Shown here in pieces: positions 10,846-23,344 of a stretch of DNA of 64,000 nucleotides. The position numbers and the translations under genes are program-made. Origin of the DNA: Charina bottae (taxonomy: Eukaryota > Chordata > Lepidosauria > Squamata > Charinaidae). The notes under the pieces were generated by a model. That model saw nothing but the letters and a program-made list of their open reading frames with translations, was not told the DNA's origin and searched no databases. Where the stretch lies: positions 568,501 through 632,500 of the forward strand of contig JALMGJ010000060.1 of NCBI GenBank assembly GCA_023362775.1, read 5' to 3'. The number at the start of each line of letters is the position of its first letter. Within the stretch, counting starts at the first letter, position 1.

Positions 10846-13800
10846 ACTTTTATTTTGGAATCTACATAGTTTGGATTGGTTTGAAAATCGGGGCAGGGGT
10901 GGAAAAGGACTTCCCTCGAGACCTGGATGAGATGGTCTTCAAACCATTGAACATCTGAGTGGGACGGAGTCATTGAACAGAAAGGTGATTTATTTTTAAA
11001 TACTTATTTCTTATTCCCTGTTTCGCACAAAGTTAATTTGCTTAAGTTTTCACTGGGGGACGTTTGTCTTTATTGGGCAACCAACCATGTGACTTACCCT
11101 ATTTCTCCCCCACCTTCAAGCTTGTTTGAATGGAATGGGAGTCTCTTTACACCAGCATATTGTCCATTAAGCAGAATTGCCTCCCCTATCCCTAAGTTAT
11201 CCCCTATAGGGCATTATTAAGCCCTCTGGATGTACTGAATCATCCAAAGCTTAGAGAGAGAATGCTAATACTTCCATCTTCTTCCCTCCAGCGGCTTCCT
11301 TCATGATGTTGTGAATTGTTCAGTTCAGTCCAGCCAGGTCTGAGAATGGCAATCCAAGATGACATTTCTACAAAAATCATTAATATTTCACTGTGCCTGC
11401 AAGGGGAGGAAAAGGCTCGAGATGAGTTGTCTAGAGGCTTGTAAAACATTACGAAAAGAGAGCAGCAAAAAGGCAAGAAAGGATGAAATTAGCATAGGGA
11501 AAGTTTGCATCAGACAGCTGGAGACTTAATAGTTTTGCCAGAGATTACATCCTGAAGGCTAAATAGAGGCATTGCTTTTTCTCAGTACTTGATGAGGATC
11601 TCCTGCAACTCTCACCTCCTGCTGGCATTGTGAGGGCTGACATCTGCTTTTGGAAGATGGGTGGTTTATGAGATGGTGCTGATGTGTCTTTATTTGCCTC
11701 TAGCACTGGCACCCAGGAGAGATGCCATCCTGATTTCCAAGAAAATATTGGAGTGTGTTGCTCAAGCAGGGTTCTCTTATATATCTGTATATAATATTTT
11801 GGCTAGGGTTATCAATTTTGCCTTTTAACCCACCCCACAATTCAATTGATTTTTTGCTTTCTTCTACCAGATCTAAAATGGCTATGATTAGAATCTAAAT
11901 CTTGGGGATTGCTAAACAAAGTAAAGTCCCTAGAGTAAAGGTGGGCAACCTGAAGCTACAGTATATGTGGGCTCCAGCACACAATTTTCAGCTTCCCAGT
12001 TCCATAAGATTTGGTTTTGCTACAATCTGGCAGCACAAGTGTCTATATTATGGCTGCACATTTTAGGGAATGGGAACAAGAGACCCCTAGAAGCAAACTG
12101 CTCTCGTTCTAGCCCTTATCTCCCCACTTCCAAAGTTAATTTGATCTAAAAAGTATTAGTTGAGTTCTTCAGGGGACTTGTGGGGTGGTTGAAGGTGAGG
12201 TTGTAAATGGTCCGCCTCCAGAGATCCCCATTCTTAAAACCATGAAAAATTGCTAGAAAAAGTTTATTCTCACTCTGTCCAGTTCACCACTTCACCAGAT
12301 GGCCTCCATCTGCCATTTGGAAGGTCGCGGGCCGAGTTGTGGTCTACAACCCTACAAAAATGTCTCTACCTGCACTAGAGGGTTCACTGTTAACCCTTTC
12401 TGTTGGTCATTATCTACATATCCCTGCAATTATCCATATATCTTTTGTTTTCTTAAGAAAGTCTCCACACTCCAGCAGTATTACTTGACTAAACAAAAAT
12501 GGAGATTAGTGGGTATCGCCTCTCCCTGCACCCCACATTTCTTGCTACCAAATGAAACACCTCCACTTTCACTCTCCCAGGTGAAAGCACTGCATGGAAC
12601 CCTCCAAATCTTTTGGGCGCAGTTTTTGGTACCACTGAAAACCAACTGCTAACTCTACTCCTCGTTGAGATAAAAGGAGGACGCTCTTAAATATTTGGGG
12701 TGGGATCGTACTCTTAATTAAAGTGAATGTCCAATTGCATTCTAACTCAATTGAATCACATTTCAGTTTTGGCCTATCCCTGACCACCAACACCCAACTC
12801 AAAGGCTAAATACTGTAGGTGTACAACCCTTGATGAAAGCCTTTCTCCTCTAATCATGGCCTTTTACGTCTCTTCTCTTTCTCAGACTTCTTTGTCTGGA
12901 TTCATTCCTGCAATGTGGTCTCATTACGTGGGAAATATCAGGCCCGCTTTTCCTAATTGAGCAAGTGACTAACCTTGTATCCTCTTTTCTTTGGTGCTGA
13001 TCACCAACCAAATGAAAGTATAGCCCAATCACATCAAAATATTTAATGCCAGGGGATATTAGGGAAGGGTGATCAGCATTAATCTAACTTGTGTCAGTGT
13101 TATATACACCCCAAGATTGTTCCATCTATTTTTCCAAATGAATCAGTTCTAAAATAAAATAAAATATCCATTGTTGAATGGGTGGTTGTCACATACAGTG
13201 CTGTCTGTGGGGGCTCAAGATTGATGGGCAGAGTATCAGCAAGCAACCCTAACCCTTTTGAATGTGCATGCAATGTTGACCCATGTACAAAAAAGGAGTG
13301 GGATTTGCATTGCAACACTCTGTCTGCCATATTGACAGATTTAGCCCCCCCCCCGCCCCCTGCCAGCACTGGTCCCATGATTCCTCAATATGTGCATTTT
13401 TTGCACACTTTTTAAAATGCAACTTAAGCAGGTACCCACAGCTACTCCTAATAGAGACTTTTAATGCCACTTAAATCTACAGTTTAAAAACAGTTACTAT
13501 AATTATTTATACGTAATGTTCACAAATGTGCATGAATTAAACAGCTCTTGGTCTTACACATATTTTTAATGTGCAGTGCTCCTAGAGGTTTTCTGTCTCT
13601 CTTGGGTTACATGATGATATAATTTTTCCTCTCTCTTTTTCAAGGTGTAGCTTTTGTTTTCACACAGAAGGTGTTTGGGGTTCAATGAATGAGATCTCTC
13701 TTGGAGATCTCCCAAGTAGGATCCCTCCAGCTCCTACCTAATTCCCTTTAAGCAAATCCTGCTGCCAAATTTCGAACCACCAAGGGGATTACTAAGGGGC

Positions 13801-14104
13801 ATTTTTCCCTCCTGGGATATCCAACTTTATCCAAGTCACACCACGGCCATGCACGCTGTGCCACTTTTGGAGATCCATGGAACATCATGACACTTGACTG
13901 CTCCTCTGCTTTTGTTATCTGACCTGCTTGACCCCATACCTGCAGATACTCTGATCTCATTAAAATGAATGGAACTAAGATATGCTTAACTTTGGCTGGA
14001 TTGTATATTCTATAATATTCCTAGTGATAAGGCTATCAGATCTGGGCTGCGAAAATATGAAATGAATTTTATTCAAACCATATTCAGTGTGGTTTATTTG
14101 TGAA
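10844..14104. other. No gene recognised
   Basis: About 3.2 kb without a supported gene or a repeat that I can name. A C-rich run lies near 13346. Open frames at 12299-12652 and 13100-13470 show no domains and overlap each other on both strands. Confidence 0.5.
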
Positions 14105-14178
14105 AGAAGGAAGGAAGGAAGGAAGGAAGGAAGGAAGGAAGGAAGGAAGGAAGGAAGGAAGGAAGGAAGGAAGGAAGG
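14105..14178. repeat. (GGAA)n microsatellite
   Basis: About 18 GGAA/AAGG tetramers without interruption. Confidence 0.97.
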
Positions 14179-14293
14179 ATTATTAAATAAAGAAAGAAAA
14201 CTGATTTAATAAATAAAGAAAACATTTTAATACTGTGCTCACCAGCCAGTGATAATCTGGTTTCTGCAGTCCAGAAACTTCCCTAGTTCAATA

Positions 14294-14629
14294 GGTAAAG
14301 TAAAGGTTCCCCCCGCACAGTTGTGCAGTCATGTCTGACTCTAGGGGCCAGTGCTCATCTCCATTTGTTAGCCAAAGAGCCAGCGTTGTCCGAAGATGCT
14401 TCCACGGTCATGTGGCCGCATGACACACGCAGAACGCTGTTAGCTACCCACCGAAGTGGTACCTATTCATCTACTTGCTATCTGCATGCTTTCAAATTGC
14501 TAGGTTGGCAAGAGCTGGAGCTAGTGCGGGAGCTCACTCCATCACATGGGGCTAGGGATTCGAACCTCCGAACTTGCGATCTTCCGATCGACAAGCCTGG
14601 CGTCTTACCCGCTGAGCCACCATGCCCCC
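14294..14629 (-). mobile_element. Sauria-type SINE, full length
   Basis: On the minus strand it runs from GGGGGCATGGTGGCTCAGCG (A box), through GGTTCGAATCC (B box) and the conserved body, to a Bov-B-like tail (AGAGTCAGACATGACTGCAC) and ACCTTTACTTTACC. A 14-bp direct repeat (TCCCTAGTTCAATA) flanks it at 14280-14293 and 14630-14643. Sauria SINEs are mobilised by Bov-B LINEs, which are also present in the window. Confidence 0.93.
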
Positions 14630-14643
14630 TCCCTAGTTCAATA

Positions 14644-16175
14644 CATTCCTATAAAATAATGCCCAATAAAATGACCTTCTTACCTTGGCCATTGTCTGCA
14701 TGTTGTAAAATCTCAAGGGGCAGTTATTGGGGATAAGAAAAATGGAGTTGACTTACTAGTAACAGCATTCTTGCTTCTAAGTTCAGCACAGGGTTGTCTT
14801 TATCAGTGATTCTAGCCAAAAGATACCAAAAGAAGGACAGAAAGAATTGTGTCCTCAACCTCTCTCTTGGTTTATTCAGTCCAGATTTGGGTCAAAACAG
14901 GAGTGTAAAGTGATGCATCATTTTGGCATCTCCTGATATTGGGAAAGTATGGCAATATGAATCCATCATACATGTCCCAAGTCTCCAATTTCATAGCTAG
15001 AAAAAATATATATATTAAAAAACCCTTCTGTAATAGGGTTGTGTGAGTAAATTAAGGTCTGATTTGGCCTTGCAATTCTGTTGGAAGAGTTGACTTGATT
15101 CAAAGAGTCCAATCAAACCATGAAATTGGATTGATTCAGTTCAAGGATTTGAGTTGATTCAAGAAAAGTGTTGTGTAAAAATCTGTCAAATCTTCAAATA
15201 AAATCTAAAGCATCCAAATCAGTTCAAAGATACAAGTTGAATGAGTGGTTTTCAAATCATACCTTCACACAGACACATGTTGACCTATCTGCCCTCTTTG
15301 CTTCATCTTTCTTTGATTCTTCCCCCATCGAATTGATATGTATTATTTCAAATGTTGTTTAGAACAAAATAAATAATATTGATATTCCTTTATTCCATTG
15401 GTTAATTAATGACATTTCATTTGATGTATCTCCTTTGGAGGAATGAACCTAGAAAGCTCTCTACAAATTCTAACTATTCATTACTTTTTTTAAAATTCAT
15501 TTTTTAAAAAATGCCACACATATATTATCTCATAGAGGACCCTTTTTTAAAAAAAGAAAAGAAAAACTTTTTCTGTTTTTAATTTACTAATATTTAATAA
15601 AGTGACAGTTACCATAATGGTTTCTGGATAATGTCATTGCATTTACTTAGTAAAACAAACAAACAAACAAAATAATTTATCAGATAATTCAGATGCATTT
15701 GCTAGCTTGGATCTACTTCACAAAGATTGAATTTATGTCAATTATATTACTGGTGGATTGCCAAACCCTCTTTCTGTAGCCTGATATTAAAAATAATGGA
15801 TTTAGGAAATGATTTTAAAAATTGCCAATCCATATTATAACCATAATCAGTTTGATTCCTCAGTCTTTTATTGTAGGGCTTTTAATTCACTTCACTGTGC
15901 AAGTATTTTGCCTTAATATTACTGTTTGAAATGTATCAATCGAAGCAGAAGCAGTATATGCTTAAAAGAGCTATAATGCATAAAAATGAATTGACTTCAT
16001 TTAGAGATCTTGTCCTGTATATGAGATTTTCTACACTGATCAGACAAAACATATTGCTTTCTGCTTTCTATGGCTAACTTACTAATTATTTCATTAGAAA
16101 TTTTGAAGGACAAACACATATGCAGCATTTTTTTATGCTGAATCTAATTTGTGATTTGTCTAAAATATTATTTCT
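14644..16175. other. No gene recognised
   Basis: AT-rich DNA with short (AAAC)n near 15654. No supported gene. Confidence 0.55.
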
Positions 16176-16186
16176 AATGATATTTA

Positions 16187-16720
16187 CCCCTTGGAAGGAA
16201 AGCTATGGCAAACCTAGACAGCATATTAAAAAGCAGAGACATCACCTTGCCGACAAAGGTCCGTATAGTTAAAGCTATGGTTTTTCCAGTAGCAATGTAT
16301 GGCTGTGAGAGTTGGACCATAAGGAAGGCTGAGCGCCGAAGAATTGATGCTTTCGAGCTGTGGTGCTGGAGAAGACTCTTGAGAGTCCCTTGGACTGCAA
16401 GGAGGTCAAACCAGTCAATCCTAAAGGAAATCAACCCTGACTGTTCATTGGAAGGACAGATGCTGAAGCTGAAGCTCAAATACTTTGGCCACCTAATGAG
16501 AAGAGAGAACTCACTGGAAAAGACCCTGATGCTGGGAAAGACTGAGGGCAAAAGGAGAAGGGGACGGCAGAGGATGAGATGGCTAGATAGCATCACCGAT
16601 GTAATGAACATGAATTTGAGTAAACTCCGAGAGACAGTGGAGGACAGGAAGGCCTGGCGTGCTATGGTCCATGAGGTCACGAAGAGTCGGACACGACTGA
16701 ACGACTGAACAACAACAACA
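16187..16720 (+). mobile_element. Bov-B LINE, 5'-truncated 3' end
   Basis: An open frame of 167 codons (16205-16708) is the C-terminal part of the Bov-B (RTE clade) protein, after the reverse transcriptase core. Visible signatures are YGCESWTIRKAE, DAFELWCWRR, SNQSILKEI and YFGHLMRR. The frame ends just before the tail ACACGACTGAACGACTGAAC and (AAC)n. An 11-bp target duplication AATGATATTTA flanks the copy at 16176-16186 and 16721-16731. The intact frame suggests a fairly recent insertion, but it lacks the endonuclease and polymerase and cannot move. Confidence 0.95.
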
Positions 16721-16731
16721 AATGATATTTA

Positions 16732-17865
16732 ACTTGTTCTGGCACCATCTCACACTGGAAGAATGGAATACAGTCTTTCTTTACAAATAAACAATTATCA
16801 TTAATTCAGCAGATATGTTTGAGTCTATTACTGAACATGAAAAATTTCATTCTGTAAAGCAGTAATAGCTGTGCTGACCATACCAGAAAATCCAAAATCC
16901 ACAGAGGCAACACTTTTATAAGGCCAACTATTATAATAATTATTGTAAACAATAATGCCATTCTCATGCTATTCCCTTCTGATTTGGTACTAGGATTCAT
17001 TTAGAAGATGAGATCCCCTAGCATCGTATGTTTAATGGAGCCTCTTGTAACTACAAATGAAATTTGTTTCTTGCAGAAAAAAATAAAAGAGGTTTTGAAC
17101 TAAAGTTCTAACCACAAGATCATGGTAGCAGACATACTGCAAAGACCTCAAGACCTAGATTCATAAAAACATATTTTCTAGGTCAAGTTCAGGTTTCCTT
17201 AGCAACATATCAGTTTCCTCATATTTTTTTTAAATCTCTGAATCTCTCTCTTATGGCTTATTTATTCTATTATCCTTTGATGTGTTACAAGCCAGGAGAT
17301 AATTTAAAGGCTCCCTGGCAGACCCCTTCTTCCAAGGGTCCCTCAGTGAAAGGTAATTATAATAAGTTCTCCCCTATCCTACTGAACCTCCTGACTTCCT
17401 CTGGTTGGGGACTTCTTAGGCCATCTAACAAGGACTTCTTCCTCCATTTAAACCCTAGGACAATAGAAAAGAAAGTGTTTTGGATCTTCCTATCCAGCTG
17501 GCAGTTATACAGAACTTAATACAACTTGTGCCTATTCTGAAATACAAGGGGTAGTGGTATACTGGTGCAGTCTTGAATATGGGGAAAGTTTTCATGAGAA
17601 ATTCCCTTCTAAAGCCAATGAAGCCACATTTACAGATATAAAAATTGAGTTTCTTGAAAAGGGGGAAATACTGGGGCAACCAGGGGAGGCAATGATCACT
17701 TGCACACAAACAGAAATCCAAATTAAATCAATATAGTAGTGAAACTAAACTAAATAATTATATCCTCTTTGAATAGGGTTTCAGCGCATGTATGCTGCAG
17801 AGGGGATGGCTGGAGAAAAATCTTTAGGGTTCATTTTTGGATGTTTGTAGGCAAGCTGAACAACC
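16732..17865. other. No gene recognised
   Basis: No supported gene or nameable repeat. Short frames at 17253-17519 and 17554-17736 have no recognisable domain. Confidence 0.5.
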
Positions 17866-17936
17866 ACCTCCTCCTCCTCCTCCTCCTCCTCTTCCTCCTC
17901 CTCCTCCTCCTCCTCCTCCTCCTCCTCCTCCTCTTC
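17866..17936. repeat. (CTC)n microsatellite
   Basis: About 23 CTC/TCC triplets with two interruptions (CTTCC near 17891 and near the end). Confidence 0.95.
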
Positions 17937-19030
17937 CCAATTTTATAGAATGTTGGCTATAAGCAAAAATGGTTCCTCTCTGATGTCATGGGTCTATCCA
18001 GAAAACGATTACATTATTTAGAAGCTAAACCTACTTACCTAATGATGCTTGATTGGATTTTTTTAATGCAAGCAGGAAAGGACATCAATTACATCACTGT
18101 GGTGTCATCATGATTGTTAGAGATATTGGGTTTCAACCAAGCATGACTCACACAAGCTTGAAGGAGGGACAGTCCTGCTGCAGCCTCTTCTTACTTGCTT
18201 TGTGTGGGAGGGGCTTGAATTCTGATTTCCTGTTCCTGTTCTTTTCCTCTCTCTCTTTTCCTGCTGGAATCTCCACCAGGGAGGATGGTCACCCATGGCT
18301 GTCCATGTTGCTCATACCTCCATTCAGCAAGGCCACATTAAGAAGACTGTGGGTTTGGTCAGAACCTATCGCTCGCACGCATGAACCATTTCTACCATGA
18401 AAAACTGATCTACAATAAAACTGTAAGCTATTTTTCTGTAACTTTACATTAACGTGTGAAGTGTGTTTATTTTACTCTGAACTTAATTGAGCCTTATGTG
18501 CAAGATTATTACTGGGCACTTTTTACTCTGCTAAACTAGATAAATGCTGTGTGGGTTTTTTTCTGTTACTAGCATTTCAGAATCCCCAACAATGATTAGG
18601 AAGGAAAGCCTATGCTAGTTCTGCCTTTATATATATGTGATCACATGGAGACACTTTTCTGGGAAACAACAGCTGAATTCCATCTATCGAGGCCCCTCAT
18701 CTTAGAATCACTTTATCAAATGCTTTGGGAGAGACTGCTGTGCCATACTAAAAGTAAGGCTTTGTTCCAAGCTGCTAACTAAAAGACATGTAGATTGTTG
18801 TTGTTGTTTTCTGCCAAGATCAGCATGCAAACAAACACACAAACAAACAAACCCAACTCTGGAATGTTGTAGTAATGACAAATATATAGGAGGTTTGGTA
18901 AAAGCTTTTTTTAATGTAGCTTCCCCAATTATTAATGTAAACGACTAAAAGCTTTCTATAACTTCACAAATTTTACAAGCTGAACTAAATTTATTCTTAT
19001 GTTTCAGTGAGAGTCAGCATAGGAAAGTAA
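17937..19030. other. No gene recognised
   Basis: No supported gene. Short CAAA-type runs occur near 18830. The 115-codon frame at 18053-18400 lacks domain features. Confidence 0.5.
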
Positions 19031-19640
19031 GATTTTTTAAATTTATTTTTTATTGCTTTTTAATTAATAACAAAAAAGAAAAAGAAAATAAAACACAATG
19101 AAAATACAGATGGAGATACATGCATTGTCATAAAGAGGAAAAAAACATAAAAAGTGCTTTATAAAAAAGTAGAAAAAAAGCAACAAAATAAAATTAAAGA
19201 AAACAGTATAATATGGCATTATAGCAGTAACCAGTTACAATTCTTTATATACTTATCTTACAGAAATATTATTCAAAGATATATATATTTCTAATAAATT
19301 TGTATGACTATCATTTTTTTAACCTACTGTAATTTGTATAAATGAGTCCCATATTTTCATTATACTCCATACAAAGTCTACATCTATAGGCAATCTGCTC
19401 ATAAGTGGCAAGTGCAATCAGGTCCTCAATCCATTGAGTAAATGGGGCCATACATTTATCTTTCCAATGCTGCAATATCAGTCTTTTAGCCATAGTAAGG
19501 GCACAGAGAATCCATTTACATTGTCCAGTTGTCAAGTTCCATGTACTAGGTATATAATTCAAAAGAATATTATCCTCTGAAAATTTTAGCTTTTGTCACA
19601 CTGTCTGATTCATATGGTCCACTACTTTCTCCCAAATCAT
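19031..19640 (-). mobile_element. L1-like LINE, end of ORF2 and 3' UTR
   Basis: A minus-strand frame (19311-19562) resembles the extreme C terminus of L1 ORF2. It shows the pattern AKRLILQHWKD, then FTQWIEDLIALATYEQIAYR, which in L1 elements lies after the reverse transcriptase. The A/T-rich sequence down to 19031 on its 3' side is probably the L1 3' UTR and tail. Assigned by pattern from family knowledge; exact ends are not fixed. Confidence 0.7.
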
Positions 19641-19815
19641 AGGAAAGTAAGATAACCATTTAATTGTGCTTGTATACAGCCATTCACTGTACCAGCTTCA
19701 GAGAATTTATAGGAGCCTCTATTTCCTATCATTCCAAAGTTTCCAAATGGGACATTCTGATCTGAAACTCCATTAAAATGGAGGGACACAATGATTAAAA
19801 CTGTACCTTGGAAAA

Positions 19816-20131
19816 GGGGGCATGATGGCTCAGTGGTTAAGATGCCAGGCTTGTCGATCGGAAGGTCGGTGATTCGAGACCTGAGCGCCGTGTGATACAG
19901 TGAGCTCCTGCACTCATCCCAGCTCTTGCCAACCTAGCAATTTGAAAGCATGCAAATGCAAGTAGATAAATAGGTACCACTTCCGTGGGATGGTAACAGC
20001 GTTCCATCATGCCAGCCACATGACTGCAGAAGCAGCTTCGGATAGCACTGGCTCTTCGGCTAAGAAATGGAGAAGAGCACCACCCCCTAGAGTCGGACAC
20101 GACTGTGCAGGGGAAAACCTTACCTTACCTT
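19816..20131 (+). mobile_element. Sauria-type SINE, full length
   Basis: The head is CATGATGGCTCAGTGGTTAAG, the body contains CTCTTGCCAACCTAGC, and the tail AGAGTCGGACACGACTGTGC is followed by ACCTTACCTTACCTTTAC. TTGGAAAA lies at both edges and fits a short target duplication. Confidence 0.92.
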
Positions 20132-20704
20132 TACTTTGGAAAAAGTTAACATTTAGAATACTATAGAAATCTACCAATTTGACTATCCTCTTAAATCCCA
20201 TTTCTTTCAGTAGAATATCAGGCAGAGCTGCTAAGAAGTCCCAGTCTATTCAATGAACTGAAGGACTCTTGGGGAAAAAAATCAACTGTGGTTCTTTAAC
20301 TATAAAAGTGCAATTACTGTGTTTCCAATGTATTTCACAGAACAAAGAAACAGTTCACATATATTTGCAAACTGGGGAATAACTTTTTACGATTTTCATT
20401 GTGTTGCCAATGAATTTCACCTCAAACTGAAGGTTATTTGGAGAAAGAGTTCCAGGTAAAACATTTTCTAGAAATCCAAGAAAAGTGGGGGGGATTATTC
20501 AGCAGATTTTCTGTAGCTTTCTAAAAAGGAATGTTAGTCAAATGTTCATGACTGAATACAAGTCAGTTATACTGAAAGTAATTCTAAAGATCAAAATAGG
20601 AGGAAACGTGCATCAAAGGTTAGACTAGACAAGCAGTAGTAATGGTACTGATAGATAATGCCGTGAACAAATAAAAAACATGCAGTAGATGAAGCTACTG
20701 GGAG
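20132..20704. other. No gene recognised
   Basis: No supported gene; no nameable repeat. Confidence 0.5.
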
Positions 20705-20852
20705 ATGTCACCTATTGGACGGGGTGAGGTATCATCAGTATGCTGATAATACCCAATTGCACATCTCTGCCCCTGGCTGTCCAGTGAACCTATCAAGGTT
20801 CTCAATCAATAATATTTATTTGGTCAATGACCAGCAAAATTTAAAAGGAGGG
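20705..20852 (+). mobile_element. CR1/L2-like LINE fragment (reverse transcriptase motif)
   Basis: The translation DGVRYHQYADNTQLHISAPG matches the YADD catalytic region of CR1/L2-type reverse transcriptases, with the second catalytic Asp changed to Asn. The fragment is interrupted on its right by a Bov-B insertion at 20866. Confidence 0.75.
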
Positions 20853-20865
20853 AATGAGTATTTCA

Positions 20866-21626
20866 TGATATTAAAGGCAAAACTGAAGTACTTTGGCCAC
20901 ATAATGAGAAGACAGGATACCCTGGAGAAGATGCTGATGCTAGGGAAAGTGGAAGGCAAAAGGAAGAGGGGCTGACGAAGGGCAAGATGGATGGATGATA
21001 TTCTGGAGGTGACAGACTCAACCATGGGGGAGCTGGGGATGGTGACGGCCGACAGGAAGCTCTGGCGTGGGCTGGTCCATGAAGTCACGAAGAGTCGGAA
21101 GCGACTGAACGAATAAACAACAAAAACCCTTGAAGACTATCCGGAAGCTACAACTGGTTCCTGTTGGACCTAAGGAAGTGGACAGGATCCTCCGAATTGT
21201 TAATTCCACCACATGCTATTTAGATCCCTGCCCTTCCTGGCTGGTAAAATCGGCCAGGGAGGTGACGTGTGGGTGAGTCCAGGCGATGGTTAATCCATCC
21301 CATAAAAGGTTTATATATATATATATCACACCATATTTTATATATGATATTTTATTTTATAAGCATTTACAGCTGATAGAATATTAGTTATGACTAATAT
21401 TAAGAGTATATTTAAATTTGATTAAGGGGCTCATCCACATTGTGGTCTGAATGTATTTTAATTTTTAATTGGAACAATGCAATTTAACTTATAATTTTAA
21501 AACTATTTTAAATCAGATGGTGCATATTGTAAGGTTCAATGAGTATACCTTGTAGAATCTTGTACTGGTCAGTGACCGTAATAAACCAGAATGAAATGAA
21601 ATGAATGACTGAACGAATAAACAACA
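20866..21626 (+). mobile_element. Bov-B LINE 3' end, itself interrupted
   Basis: It reads LKYFGHIMRRQDTLEKMLMLG, then a TGA at about 20971, then WMDDILEVTDSTMGELGMVT in a variant close to the larger copy at 36217. The tail is GTCGGAAGCGACTGAACGAA. A 13-bp duplication AATGAGTATTTCA brackets the element at 20853-20865 and 21627-21639. The right edge is far from the coding end because another LINE sits in the tail (21125-21606). Confidence 0.9.
21125..21606 (+). mobile_element. LINE fragment nested in the Bov-B tail
   Basis: A 22-bp stretch of the Bov-B tail is repeated exactly at 21103-21124 and 21607-21628, so it is a target duplication. The right part (about 21313-21606) is a 3' UTR shared, inverted, with 29011-29300, and ends in AATGAAATGAAATGA. 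The left part resembles CR1/L2 coding pieces that are not collinear: KTIRKLQLV, then TCYLDPCPSWLVK. It therefore looks chimeric. Confidence 0.8.
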
Positions 21627-21639
21627 AATGAGTATTTCA

Positions 21640-23312
21640 AGCTGAGCCAAGTTTTCCTACTGCATGGGGCCACAGAAATATATATAAATGAGCCTTAAAT
21701 GTGCCGAGGCTCTGTTTGCAAGCTGCGAAAAGACAAGCACTCCCTGACTGGCCACCTTTCCAGCTCCTTGAGGGTTTTACACCAGCAATGAACAAATTTC
21801 TATGCTGCTTCTATGTGTTATTGGACATCTCAGTAAAATGGACAGTCCAGGAAACTCTTCCTCCAAAGTATCTCCATTATGACCTTATGACCTCCCATCC
21901 GCTGATGTGTGACCAGTGCCCTCCAGGAACCTATGTCAAGCAGCACTGTACAGCCTCAGCAAAGACTGAATGCGCTCCTTGTCCAGTTAAATCTTATGCA
22001 GATGAATGGAACAATCATGAAAAATGTCACTATTGCAAAGTGGTGTGCAAGGAGCTGCAATATGAAAAAGTCAAATGCACCAGCACTGGAAACTGTGTCT
22101 GTGAGTGCGTAGAAAGACGGTACTTTGACCTAGAATTCTGTTTGAAGCACACAGCATGTCCTCCTGGATTTGGTGTTCTTCAAAAAGGTACCCCTGAAAG
22201 CGACACCATTTGTGAGACATGTCCAGAAGGTCATTTCTCCAAATGACCATACATCATCCAAAGCTGCCTGTCAAAACCACACTAACTGCAGTGCCCTAAG
22301 TCTCAAATTGGTGCAGAAGCTCCCTTCTCCGCACATGACAATGTATGCCAGGGAGAAGACAGTGACAAATTGGATCAGCAATGTGGAATTGATGTAACCT
22401 GGTGTGAAGAAGCATTCTTCAGGTTCATTGTTCCCAGAAAACTAACATCCACCTGGCTGAACACCCTCATGGACAGTCTGCCTGGCATAAAGGTCACTCT
22501 GGAAAACACAGAAAGAATTAAACAAAAGCACAACCTGCAGGATAAGACCTTTCAGCTACTGACGTTATGGAGACAGCAAAATTAAGACCACAGTATGGTT
22601 AAGAATTGTAGATCGGAAGATCGCAAGTTTGGAGGTTCGAATCCCTAGCCCTGCGTGTGGAGTGAGCTCCCGCACTCGCCCCAGCTCTTGCCAACCTAGC
22701 AATTCGAAAGCATGCAAATGCAAGTAGATTAATAGGTACCACTTCAGTGGGTAGGCAACAGTGTTCCGCACGCGTCATGCCGGCCACATGACCGTGGAAG
22801 CGTCTTCGGACAACGCTGGCTCTTCGGCTAACAAACGGAGATGAGCACCGGCCCCTAGAGTCGGACACGACTGCACAAATGTGCGGGGGGAACCTTTACC
22901 TTTTTATGGTTAAGAATATTGTCCAAGGTATCAATCTTTGTGAAAATAGCGTTTTAAAGCACATTGGCCATCTCAACATCACCTTTGAGCAGCTCAATAT
23001 CCTGATGGAAAATTTACCAGGGAAAAAAAGTGGGCAGAGAAGAAACCGAAGATATTTTTAGGATGTGCAAATGCATAGGACCCATTCTGAAGCTCCTGAA
23101 TTTATGGAGAATAAAGACTAAGACACCATCAAGGGCTTGACATTTGGGCTGAAGCATTTGAAAACATACCATTTCCCCAAGACAACAATTCAAGGTTTCC
23201 GGAAGGTGGTGAAATTCCTCCACAGCTTCACAATGTATCAATTATACCAGAAGCTTTTCTTAGAAATGCTAGGAAACCAGATCCATTTGGTAAAAGCGAG
23301 ATGTGGGTAGTT
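21640..23312 (+). pseudogene. TNFRSF11B: Processed retrocopy of TNFRSF11B (osteoprotegerin)
   Basis: Osteoprotegerin is a secreted decoy receptor for RANKL that restrains osteoclasts. Translation from the ATG at 21788 gives a signal-peptide-like start (MNKFLCCFYVLLDIS), then PPKYLHYDLMTSHPLMCDQC and the cysteine-rich TNFR repeats. The frame breaks at a TGA (22244-22246), continues in a second frame, shifts again near 22375 (QQCGIDVTWCEEAFFRF) and is split by a SINE at 22607-22904. Beyond it, LCENSVLKHIGHLNITFEQL and a C-terminal piece ending at about 23312 follow the parental order. The parent gene has introns in vertebrates, yet this copy runs through exon borders without a gap, so it is a processed copy. 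Sequence before the ATG may be 5' UTR. No poly(A) or target duplication was identified. It cannot encode the full protein. Confidence 0.93.
22607..22904 (+). mobile_element. Sauria-type SINE inside the TNFRSF11B retrocopy
   Basis: The copy lacks the start of the head (it begins near TAGATCGGAAGATCGCAAG) but keeps the body and the tail AGAGTCGGACACGACTGCAC with AACCTTTACC. A 13-bp duplication TATGGTTAAGAAT lies at 22594-22606 and 22905-22917. The insertion is younger than the retrocopy. Confidence 0.95.
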
Positions 23313-23344
23313 TTAAATTCTCTGATCTTTCATTTGCCACTTGC

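Noticed and set aside
21788..22246. Functional TNFRSF11B gene
   Set aside because: No introns, a stop and frame shifts, and a SINE in the body; best read as a processed pseudogene.
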